This document shows positions 17,401 through 24,313 of a DNA stretch of 45,068 nucleotides, piece by piece. The notes beneath the pieces are model-generated. The model was given only the letters and a program-made list of their open reading frames with translations. It was not told the origin of the DNA and ran no database searches. The stretch is from Gemmatimonadota bacterium (GTDB lineage Bacteria; Gemmatimonadota; Gemmatimonadetes; Longimicrobiales; Gaopeijiaceae): the NCBI GenBank assembly GCA_022560615.1, contig JADFSR010000035.1:1-45068 (forward strand), in the 5' to 3' direction. Each line of letters starts with the position of its first letter. Position 1 is the first letter of the stretch. The position numbers were made by a program, and so were the translations under genes.

Positions 17401-20400
17401 CGAGCCAAGAAAGGGGACGTGCCATCGAGGCGCACCACGTAGCGGAGGTGTCGCTCGCGTACGTCCAGGTTGCCGTCCTGATCGAGATCTTCGGTATCCT
17501 GGCGCCCGTTCCCTCGAGTGCATGGCGCGCGCACGTCGGCGATCCGGTAGATCCGACCGCGCTGACCCTCGCAGGTCTCGTCCCAGACGCCGCGAGAGTC
17601 GGCCTCGTCGTTCCAGATCTCTCCAAGCCGGGGATCGGCCTCTTGATCGAGCAGACCAAGTCCCCATCGCTCTCCGGTCGAGGCGCGCAGGCCGGACGTA
17701 TTCCCGAGCGAGTCTATGAAGAACGCGTCCTCGCTGACTGTGCCGAGGTCGATCACCAGCGTGAGTTCCCGCGCACCTGACGCATAGAACTCGATGAATT
17801 CCGTCTTGGTCAGGTCGAGTCCGTTCGTGGACAGCGAGGTCGTGATGGAACGCCAGGACGGCTCCCGCACCGGCCCCTGCCCGAACGACAGGAGCATTCC
17901 GGGCTCTCGGACCTCCGCACCTGCGACCCGGATCTCTCGGTCGATGTCGAGTCTGGGGAAGAAGCCCTCGTGAACCCCGACGCTGTCACCGACCACCGAC
18001 TCGACCACCCAGGAGTGCTGCCAGACCAGGGGGACGGCAGTCGAGGCGTCGAGCGAGGCCGGCAGAGTCGACTCCGCTCCGTCCCTCTGGGTCGGCGCGC
18101 TCCCCAACTGCCAGTTGTAGGAGAGCAACGACACCGGGAGCTGAGCCCGGGCGTCGAAGTCGTCGAGAAACGCCTGACCCTTGGTATTGGGGTTCGGTAA
18201 CGACACGGCGAACTCGCCGTTCACGGAAACCGAGGTCTCGCCGTCGAGGCGCAGCCCGGGAAGCCCGTCGAGCACGCGGTCGAGCCACGCCACCCGAGTC
18301 TGGTAGGACCCGCTCACCCCACCGAGCAACGTCGCCCCGGGCTCGGTCCCGAGAATCGGCCGGTTGACAACGGAGCGCTCCGAGCGGTAGAGCCCTAGCA
18401 CGTCGACGCCTCCTCCCACACCGAGGTCGGCATGTGTGCTGATGCCGAACACCTGGGTCGGCGAGACCTGGAACAACGCACGCTGCTCCCATGTCACACG
18501 AACCGGGGCGTCGGGGTTCGCGGCAAAAAGCTGGTCCGGCTCGAGCAGCCGGACCTGGCCGACGTCGTAGTCGATCTCGTAGTCGACCCCCTGCGTCAAC
18601 AAACGGTCTCCGAGGAAGATGCGTTCGCTCCCGTCTCGGATCCCGAACGCCCCGAGCGAGAAGGACGAGATGACGCCTTGGCTGCGCAGACGGTACCCTA
18701 GCGTGAGCCGAAACCGGCCCGCGTTGTCACGCTCGAACGGGTCCTCTTCCTCGTAGATCCGCCCGTTGGCGTCCTCTCCGAGAATCCGGCTGGTTTCGAG
18801 GTCCGTGAGCCCCAAGGCCGGAAGCGGCGGTGGCACGGCGAAGGGACGCAGCGTGGGAAAAACCACGAAGGTCCCCTGCACCGGTGGCTGCTCCTGGAAA
18901 AACTCCGCACCCGGCGAGTACACGAACGAGGGGTCGAGCGCATCGACGGGAGCCTCCTCGTCGAGGCCGAAGAGTCTGAGGAACGTGACGTCCTCCCCCG
19001 TCGGGCCACGCTTGAACGTTCGGCCAGCGGACAGCTCGCCGAGTGAAATCGTGAGCTCCACTGACGAGTGCTCCACGTCAGGCGACCCCGAAACCCGATA
19101 GACCTGGTGCATCTCTTGGTCCCACGTGGGCCGGCCAGGTTGATGGTTCGCCCCGGACGCCTTGAGCAGCTTGAGCGTGGGGCGCCCGCCCGCGTTGTGG
19201 ATCCTCTCCGGGTTGTAGTCCCCGACGGTATCCCCGACCGCGGTCACGTACGTGACCGCGAGCATTTCGTCTCTTCGCAGCGGCGATCGGAGCGCCACCC
19301 AGAGTCCGCTCGGGTGCACGAAGTAATCGAGGCCGGGCTGCAAGTATCGGAACCAGCCGGACTCGCCGACGGCGCCCTCCTCGTTCTCGGCGACCGCATC
19401 CGCTTGGATGAATCCCTCGACCTGCTGCTGGAAGACCGGATCGTCTTCGAAGCGGTACAGCTGGATCGGGTCGAATCCTGGCGCAACGGACGGCGGCGCG
19501 GACGCAGGATCCAAGGCCAACGCGTCAACGTGCGGGTACTCGTCGATCTCGCGCGGGTCGACCAGAAAGAAGAACTGACCCCGCACATAGTCCGCATCAT
19601 CGAGCACCAGCGTGTCTTGCTGCACGAAGCCGCGCTGGTCGCCGAGACCCGTCAGCCTGAACTGGCGCGAGTTCAGGTCGCCCCTCTGCTGCGCCCACAC
19701 CGACTGGAACTCCAGCGGGCCGAGCTGTCCCTCCGCCTGGAACCCGAAGTTCCCGGCGGGGATGCCCTCGGTCAGAAAGCGGGAGTTGGTGGGCAACCGG
19801 AAGTCGACGTCGCCTACCTCGACACGCTGCAGGATGTCGTCCTCCCGACCCTCGTAGAAGATGTTGATGCGGTTCGAAGCATCGAACTCGCGCGATTGGT
19901 CGAAGTCCACATCCACGCGGATGCGGTCCGCGATGGTGCCATCGACCTGCACGCCGAACCGCAGTTCGGGGCTCAGTTGGGGTATGAGATTGGGTCTGCA
20001 ACTGACCTTGAACCGTTCGTCACACGGCCGGAAACGCGCCCACTCCCCGCCGACCTCCATCCGGCTCGTGACCATCAGAGCCAGGTCGGCGTATTCGCTC
20101 TGAAACCTCGGCGGGGCGTCCGGCGCCGCTGGAGCTTCGCCAACACGACGAATTGGTTCTGGCGCGGCCGGCAGGAACAACGTCGAATCAGCCGCGTTCT
20201 GCCCGAAGGTGAGCACCCTCCACAGTTGGGTCGGGTCGAGCAGAGGGGCGGCGACGGCGGAGGGAAGCCTCGCAAGGACCAGACCGGGCGCTTCGTGGGC
20301 AGCGCGAAGCCCCAGGCGGCCCTCGTACACGGGGATTCGCTTCAACCCGAGCCGCACATGGGGTTCGTCCGCGGCGGCGACCAAGCCCGAACGGACGGTC

Positions 20401-20546
20401 GTCGCCGGGACTGACAGGTCACTGCGCAGAATCGTGTCGAGCCCGATCTCGAGGCTCGGAACGGCCGCGTGCGCACGGGTCCCGGCGCTGGCTGGAAGCA
20501 CCGGCATGAGCAACGCCAGCCCGAGCAAGAGCGAAAAAACGCGCAC
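14427..20546 (-). CDS. sprA: SprA-like giant outer-membrane protein
   Basis: A protein of 2039 residues. I place the start at GTG 20546, because GAGGGAG lies just upstream and the protein then opens with a signal peptide (VRVFSLLLGLALLMPVLPAS); the frame is open further upstream but runs into the lptF region. The SprA N-terminal signature appears at about residues 170-290 (RIRVDVDFDQSREFDASNRI, IFYEGREDDILQRVEVGDVD, RFLTEGIPAGNFGFQAEGQL, WAQQRGDLNSRQF). The remainder is long, beta-rich and Arg/Asp-rich, as expected for a very large barrel. In Bacteroidota SprA is the channel of the type IX secretion system; here other T9SS genes are not visible, so export function is inferred. Divergent from lptF with an 87-nt intergenic region; the stop codon abuts a repeat element. 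Confidence 0.85.
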   Translation of the reverse strand: MRVFSLLLGLALLMPVLPASAGTRAHAAVPSLEIGLDTILRSDLSVPATTVRSGLVAAADEPHVRLGLKRIPVYEGRLGLRAAHEAPGLVLARLPSAVAAPLLDPTQLWRVLTFGQNAADSTLFLPAAPEPIRRVGEAPAAPDAPPRFQSEYADLALMVTSRMEVGGEWARFRPCDERFKVSCRPNLIPQLSPELRFGVQVDGTIADRIRVDVDFDQSREFDASNRINIFYEGREDDILQRVEVGDVDFRLPTNSRFLTEGIPAGNFGFQAEGQLGPLEFQSVWAQQRGDLNSRQFRLTGLGDQRGFVQQDTLVLDDADYVRGQFFFLVDPREIDEYPHVDALALDPASAPPSVAPGFDPIQLYRFEDDPVFQQQVEGFIQADAVAENEEGAVGESGWFRYLQPGLDYFVHPSGLWVALRSPLRRDEMLAVTYVTAVGDTVGDYNPERIHNAGGRPTLKLLKASGANHQPGRPTWDQEMHQVYRVSGSPDVEHSSVELTISLGELSAGRTFKRGPTGEDVTFLRLFGLDEEAPVDALDPSFVYSPGAEFFQEQPPVQGTFVVFPTLRPFAVPPPLPALGLTDLETSRILGEDANGRIYEEEDPFERDNAGRFRLTLGYRLRSQGVISSFSLGAFGIRDGSERIFLGDRLLTQGVDYEIDYDVGQVRLLEPDQLFAANPDAPVRVTWEQRALFQVSPTQVFGISTHADLGVGGGVDVLGLYRSERSVVNRPILGTEPGATLLGGVSGSYQTRVAWLDRVLDGLPGLRLDGETSVSVNGEFAVSLPNPNTKGQAFLDDFDARAQLPVSLLSYNWQLGSAPTQRDGAESTLPASLDASTAVPLVWQHSWVVESVVGDSVGVHEGFFPRLDIDREIRVAGAEVREPGMLLSFGQGPVREPSWRSITTSLSTNGLDLTKTEFIEFYASGARELTLVIDLGTVSEDAFFIDSLGNTSGLRASTGERWGLGLLDQEADPRLGEIWNDEADSRGVWDETCEGQRGRIYRIADVRAPCTRGNGRQDTEDLDQDGNLDVRERHLRYVVRLDGTSPFLARTKEETGTEFQLYRIPIRGTDAIEVGGAFSDADLRAVRHMRLTVSGAENRRLQIARMRLVGSRWIKRAGEGVLSGIIGDTLVGFGRLEVASVSRVTEGDEYASPPGVLEELINPTSAFSGEGIEFNEKSLGIRFEDIPAHSRAEVYHRFAQRPRNFLAYRRAQLWVVPREGDFGPDRPHYFFFKVGSDAENFYLFRTPLQAPASSAGVTPGNWLPEIVIDFVEWFDLRRRAEEALLLTPRGPGDPPVTVWGSDSTYAVVLKDRGRAPNLAAVRELSMGVWNEGMLPISGEIWIDELRLGRPVRDAGVATSVDFELDGAGVLTTRANLTSRGAFFRQLRDDPTYQNDRTINVRSTLALDRWMPAEWGIDLPVTLEHDRATQAPLFLANSDVRADRLEGLRATDTRQTRVGLSFRKRTRSANPWVGLVVDGLNARLAYSTVAGSSVTTEHDARAVDAGLAWARDPGVRDFAVVPGFATDAVRALLPGFLEEKVLGSRFRWSPERVSIGTSYSRIDNRILRFDRITEHADDSLSLVTRAPREAFQTATDVRFRPLPPLSASITMASVRDVLPPEEAVSDERVRELIRAERTRAAGLDLGWETSRSLQTRVSFGPSVLSWLRSDFDWNTVYRTDRNANLLDRQILDGDTTLALARNASGRRDWRANFSLDPTRMVESWLGPGQEDDPASIAEFRSAIRALRPLTVTYQDGIVSRFNRDPVDPGLGYQFGFGGPEGFRIIEGDTAATFTDRSAWTLGWGVVLPGGFGIDAGFQQTEATTLDTRSDRRTVLKRWPDVRARLPALTLPAATKIRSVSLSSGITRIERETEFGGGGVQRRFDEDVQIPINLSVAWRGTLVTSYRGAFREGRGVDPTGNTERDRREHHITVSSLFVPPGGLAHRLDRAVRLSLIAGYTSERECRTTTARQECVAFLDQILRSVNLSLDTSVNGFEIGVQMSYDDRQSFVGQRTGSTQFQLMLWGQLQFSAGTIPRRPRGP

Positions 20547-20633
20547 GAGCTCCCTCAGCGGCCGAACAGACGGGTCGGACGCGGGGTAGGGAGTGGCCGA
20601 CACACTATCAGCCACGACTTCACGGACGCTTCG

Positions 20634-22094
20634 ATGGGCATGGGAGTCCTTACCAGATACCTGATCAGGGTCCACGTCGGCCCCTTCCTGTTCGCCCTCT
20701 CGACGCTGACTGCGCTCCTTTTCCTCAACGCAGTCGCACAACGAATCGAGGGGCTCCTGGGCAAAGGGCTCCCGTGGCAGGTGGTTGTTGAGTTTCTGGC
20801 CCTCTCCTTACCTCATACGATCGCGTTGTCCCTCCCGATGTCGGTGCTCGTGGCGGTGCTCTACGCATTCAGCGACATGACGTCGTCAAACGAGATCACC
20901 GCAATGTCCGCCGGAGGCATTCGCCCGGCGCGCCTCCTCGTACCTCTCGTGGGCATGGGCGCCCTCATGACAGGCGTCATGTTGTACTTCAACGACGTCG
21001 TGCTGCCCGAATCCAACCATCGGTTAAAGAACCTCATGGTGGACATCGCTCGCAAGAGCCCGACGCTTGAGTTGCGAGAGCAGATCGTAAACGAGATCCC
21101 CATCGAATCGGGGCTCGACAGGTACTTTTTGATCGCGACGCGCATCGACCCCGTTGAGAGTACGCTGGAAGAAGTCACGATTTTCGACGGGAATAATCCG
21201 ATCCGCCGGCGCACGACGTACGCCGCGCGCGGCGAGATGGTCTTCAATGAGGAGAAGACGGATCTCTACCTGACGCTCTACGACGGCGTCGTGCACGAGG
21301 TGCAGAGCGACCGCGTAGGGGGCTTCCAACGCCTCTACTTCGAGAAGCAGATCATCCCGCTGCGCGGTGTCGGGAACGAATTGGTGCGGCGCTTCGGTGG
21401 TACCGACCGCTCGGACCGCGAGATGGGCTTCGCTCTGCTCGCCGAGAACGCCAGGGCGAGAGAGATCGAGCTAGACTCAGTGCGGAGCGAGAGTCAGGCC
21501 GCGACCTTGGAGGCCGTGAGGCTGGCGCTGGGGCGGCCCACGAGCGACGACTCGGCCGCGGTCGCGAAGCTGCGGGCTGGGCGCGTGCGCGGACTGGTGG
21601 CGGTCACCGGGGACGGTGAAACGCTGCTTTCCCGGGACGCGGTCACCCAGGGCGCTGTGATCTCCAGCCGCACACGCGCAATCCGGGCAGCGTCGCTGAG
21701 ACAGACCGCTTACCGTTACAGGGTCGAGATCCACAAGAAGCTCGCGATCGCCTTCGCGTGCATCGTCTTCACGTTGATCGGCCCGCCCCTCGCGATGCGC
21801 TTCCCGCGGGGTGGAGTCGGCATGGTCGTGCTGGCATCGAGCATGATCTTCAGCATCTACTGGACCGGACTCATCGGCGGCGAGATCCTCGCGGACCGCC
21901 GCATCGCGGGCCCCGCAGTCACGATGTGGATGGCGAACGTGGTCTTCTTCATCGTCGGCATCGTCTTGGTCAGCCGTATGGGACGCGCGGGCTCTACGAT
22001 CCGTGGCGGCGGCATGCTCGACGACCTCTTGAGCAACGCGGGCGACAGCCTTGCGCGCCTCCTGGGAGGCCGGAGAGAAGGAGTGGCCCCGTGA
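20634..22094 (+). CDS. lptF: LPS export ABC transporter permease LptF
   Basis: A 486-aa YjgP/YjgQ-family permease. With ATG at 20634 (alternative ATG at 20640) the protein begins with the family N-terminus LTRYLIRVHVGPFLFALSTLTALLFLNA. Three membrane segments lie in the N-terminal part (about 15-35, 60-85, 105-125), a periplasmic beta-jellyroll region follows, and three more segments lie at the C-terminus (IAFACIVFTLIGPPLAMRF onward). LptF and LptG with LptB2 extract LPS from the inner membrane. It is longer than E. coli LptF (366 aa) because of an extra region of about 100 residues before the last membrane segments (around residues 270-370, RAREIELDSVRSESQAA onward). The last bases GTGA overlap the lptG start. 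Confidence 0.92.
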   Translation: MGMGVLTRYLIRVHVGPFLFALSTLTALLFLNAVAQRIEGLLGKGLPWQVVVEFLALSLPHTIALSLPMSVLVAVLYAFSDMTSSNEITAMSAGGIRPARLLVPLVGMGALMTGVMLYFNDVVLPESNHRLKNLMVDIARKSPTLELREQIVNEIPIESGLDRYFLIATRIDPVESTLEEVTIFDGNNPIRRRTTYAARGEMVFNEEKTDLYLTLYDGVVHEVQSDRVGGFQRLYFEKQIIPLRGVGNELVRRFGGTDRSDREMGFALLAENARAREIELDSVRSESQAATLEAVRLALGRPTSDDSAAVAKLRAGRVRGLVAVTGDGETLLSRDAVTQGAVISSRTRAIRAASLRQTAYRYRVEIHKKLAIAFACIVFTLIGPPLAMRFPRGGVGMVVLASSMIFSIYWTGLIGGEILADRRIAGPAVTMWMANVVFFIVGIVLVSRMGRAGSTIRGGGMLDDLLSNAGDSLARLLGGRREGVAP

Positions 22095-23161
22095 TCCGGA
22101 TTCTCGACCGGCTCGTTGCCGGGACCTTCCTGCGCCACTTCCTGGTCTTCGTGTTCGCCGGCCCCCCGCTCCTCGTCATCGGCCACATCACGGAGAACAT
22201 GGACGACTTCATCGATCGCGGCCTGAGCGTCGCCGAGGTCGCGGAGGCGTACGTGTTCATGATGCCGATGTTCATCAAATGGTCATTCCCGTTCGCTGCC
22301 CTGATCGCGGCGGTCTTCACGGTCCACGGAATGACGACCCACCGTGAGCTCGTCGCGGCCAAAGCCGGGGGCATTTCGTTTCATCGCATCATTGTGCCCA
22401 TCGTGGTGATGGGCGTGCTGCTCACCGGTGTGGCGCTCGCGCTCACCGAGCTCGAGCCGCGCGGCAACCGCATCGCCGCGGCGATCCTACGAAACGAGGA
22501 TCCGCGGCGCTCTTGGCGCACCGACTTCGTCTACCGCTCCGAGAGCGGTCTGACATGGCAGATCGGTCGACTCACTGCCGGCGACGGGCGCATGACGGGG
22601 GTAGTGATCGAGCGTCCACCCAAGGACGGTTCGACCGGACTGCACATACTCGCGGAGTCTGCGGTCTGGGACTCAATACAAGGATGGAGGTTGCAGCGAG
22701 GTTATCTGCGCACGCTCACGGCCGATTCGGCGGAGCAGTCCATCCAGTTCAATCGCCTCGTCATGCGGGACATGGTCGAGAGACCGGACGAGCTGTTGGA
22801 AGCTCCGCGTGAGCCGGACGAGATGACCTACGCTGAGATCGGTCACCTCGCGGGCATCCTCGAGCGCACGGGGGGCAATGCCGCGGAACTGCTGGTAAAA
22901 CGTGAGCAGAAGCTGTCGCTCGCGGTCGCAACGCTCGTCGTGCTCTTGTTCGGTGCGCCGCTGGCGACGAGCAACCAGCGGGGTGGGACAGCCTACGGGA
23001 TAGGCATCTCGCTCGGGACCGTGATCGTCTACATCCTGATGCTCAAGATCTCCGGGGCGGTCGGTGAGGCGGGAGCCATCTCGCCGCTCATGGCGGCGTG
23101 GCTCCCCAACTTCGTCTTTTTTGGGGCGGCTCTGGTACTCCTGGCGCGAGTACGCACCTGA
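22091..23161 (+). CDS. lptG: LPS export ABC transporter permease LptG
   Basis: A 356-aa YjgP/YjgQ-family protein, size typical of LptG. The start is GTG at 22091, overlapping the lptF stop by 4 nt (GTGA); the family N-terminus IRILDRLVAGTFLRHFLVFVF follows directly. N-terminal membrane segments (about 15-40, 55-80, 100-120) are followed by a periplasmic domain and a C-terminal set beginning LAVATLVVLLFGAPLATSNQ with the conserved RGGTAYGIGIS. It pairs with LptF in the LptB2FG extractor; lptB, lptC and lptA are not in the window. It converges with the DapF-like gene, leaving 32 nt between stops. Confidence 0.92.
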   Translation: MIRILDRLVAGTFLRHFLVFVFAGPPLLVIGHITENMDDFIDRGLSVAEVAEAYVFMMPMFIKWSFPFAALIAAVFTVHGMTTHRELVAAKAGGISFHRIIVPIVVMGVLLTGVALALTELEPRGNRIAAAILRNEDPRRSWRTDFVYRSESGLTWQIGRLTAGDGRMTGVVIERPPKDGSTGLHILAESAVWDSIQGWRLQRGYLRTLTADSAEQSIQFNRLVMRDMVERPDELLEAPREPDEMTYAEIGHLAGILERTGGNAAELLVKREQKLSLAVATLVVLLFGAPLATSNQRGGTAYGIGISLGTVIVYILMLKISGAVGEAGAISPLMAAWLPNFVFFGAALVLLARVRT

Positions 23162-23193
23162 CCGAAGGGTGCTCCCTGATCGGTGATCGCAGC

Positions 23194-24096
23194 TTAGTAG
23201 CTTACAGGCGCCGCGAATCTCGAGACCCACCCTGCCGCTAGTTCGCCGCTCAGCACTTCCTCGACCGGCCCGCGCAAGACGGTGTGGTACTCGGAGCTCA
23301 CCGATACCACCAGCGAGCCGCCGGGCATCTCCACCGTGACGTCACCCGCCTCCACGAGCCCTTCAGCCACCGCCGCGACCGCAACCGCGCACGCGCTCGT
23401 GCCCGAAGCACTGGTGCGCCCTACGCCCCGCTCCCAGATGAGCGCTCGGACGTGGCCGGGACCGAGCGGCGTCGCGAGCTGTACGTTCGCTCCGTCGCTC
23501 AGAGCGGGGTGGGATACCAGGAAGGGGCCGAGACTCTCGAGCAGCTCTTCGGTGAGGTCGGGCACGAGGGTGACTAGGTGTGGATTGCCCACCGAGACCG
23601 GGACGACGTGGAGCGGCAGGCCATCCGGACCGGTGAGCCCCCCCTGCGCCTCGAGCGCGGTCGCCTCCAGACCGACGGCTTCGGGCCCGACGCGACACCG
23701 CCCCATGTCGACTGAGACATCGTATGTGGCTCCCCGAACCCCGTGGACGGTCATCTCGATCTGAGCCCCACCGACCTCGACCGTGAAGGGCGCCTCGCCC
23801 ACGAGGCCCTCCCGCGCGAGGTACGACGCCATGATCCGCAGTCCGTTCCCGCTGCGCTCGAACTCGCTGCCGTCGGGGTTGAACATGCGCAACCGAATTC
23901 CGTCGAGATCGTGGTCCGCGAGAAGCACCACGACCCCGTCTGAACCGACACCCCGGTGCCGATCGCACACGGCCTCGACCGCCTCGGGAGTCGCCGCCCA
24001 AGCCGAACCCTCCCGGAAGACCAGGTAGTCGTTCCCTAAACCGTGTGCCTTGTAGAACGAAGTGCCGAGACTGGGTCGGGGAGGCCAGCGTTTCAT
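23194..24096 (-). CDS. DapF-fold epimerase-like protein lacking both catalytic cysteines
   Basis: A 300-aa protein with the diaminopimelate epimerase fold signatures: FYKAHGLGNDYLVF at 14-27, FNPDGSEFERSGNGLRI at 72-88, VSVGNPHLVTLV at 168-179 and WERGVGRTSASGTSACA at 221-237. DapF interconverts LL- and meso-DAP with two cysteines, in (C)GNG and A(C)GTG. Here both positions are serine (S82, AGC codon; S231, TCG codon), and the conserved Glu of GET is Arg. The start ATG 24096 fits the usual N-terminus; longer upstream reading is not family-like. Either this is a DapF paralogue with altered chemistry or a divergent DapF branch; I cannot show DAP epimerase activity. It is divergent from metH. 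Confidence 0.8.
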   Translation of the reverse strand: MKRWPPRPSLGTSFYKAHGLGNDYLVFREGSAWAATPEAVEAVCDRHRGVGSDGVVVLLADHDLDGIRLRMFNPDGSEFERSGNGLRIMASYLAREGLVGEAPFTVEVGGAQIEMTVHGVRGATYDVSVDMGRCRVGPEAVGLEATALEAQGGLTGPDGLPLHVVPVSVGNPHLVTLVPDLTEELLESLGPFLVSHPALSDGANVQLATPLGPGHVRALIWERGVGRTSASGTSACAVAVAAVAEGLVEAGDVTVEMPGGSLVVSVSSEYHTVLRGPVEEVLSGELAAGWVSRFAAPVSY

Positions 24097-24145
24097 GAGT
24101 CGTTTCGTTTGGTGTCGGGTGGCTTGGCTCGCGCGCCCCGTCAAC

Positions 24146-24174
24146 TTGGCGCTCCCGGTGACCGACGCTAGTTT
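24146..24174 (+). promoter_or_regulatory. Possible promoter for the metH leader transcript
   Basis: TTGGCG (24146-24151) and TAGTTT (24169-24174) are separated by 17 nt and would place the transcript start near 24181. This fits a leader of about 130 nt that contains the terminator at 24267-24301. The -10 box is weak. Confidence 0.35.
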
Positions 24175-24190
24175 CCTGTGAGTAGATTTT

Positions 24191-24301
24191 GGGGCGATTT
24201 GAGGAATATTGCGGCCCGCGGGATTCGTCCACGGTGATGAGCCCGCGAACGAGCTAAAAGACCAACGCCCCGTCGCGCACTGTCGCGAGGGGCCTTTTTT
24301 T
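24191..24301 (+). promoter_or_regulatory. Probable riboswitch or attenuator in the metH leader, class not recognised
   Basis: An intrinsic terminator (24267-24301) stands only 12 nt before the metH start and cannot end any plus-strand gene, since the gene upstream (dapF-like) points the other way. GGGGCG at 24191-24196 is perfectly complementary to CGCCCC at 24266-24271, the 5' arm of that terminator, so the two structures exclude each other. Between them lies a 6-bp helix CGCGGG (24217-24222)/CCCGCG (24242-24247), followed by ACGAGCTAAAAGACC. TTCGT in the loop (24224-24228) can pair with ACGAG (24249-24253) as a pseudoknot. I see no cobalamin box, SAM-I core or SAH motif. The GCTAAA string recalls SAM-II/SAM-V, but the topology does not fit. 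Confidence 0.55.
24267..24301 (+). terminator. Intrinsic terminator in the metH leader
   Basis: The stem GCCCC-(G)-TCGCG pairs with CGCGA-GGGGC (ten base pairs with one bulged G), closed by the six-base loop CACTGT, and is followed by seven T residues (24295-24301). The T-tract ends 12 nt before the metH ATG, which implies conditional termination rather than an end-of-gene terminator. Confidence 0.8.
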
Positions 24302-24313
24302 GTCGAGGGATCA

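Noticed and set aside
24181-24313. Cobalamin, SAM-I, SAH or SAM-II riboswitch assignment for the metH leader
   Set aside because: No B12 box, no SAM-I kink-turn/core, no SAH GAGGAGCG-type core; GATTTG and GCTAAA strings recall SAM-II, but the helices are not in the right order.
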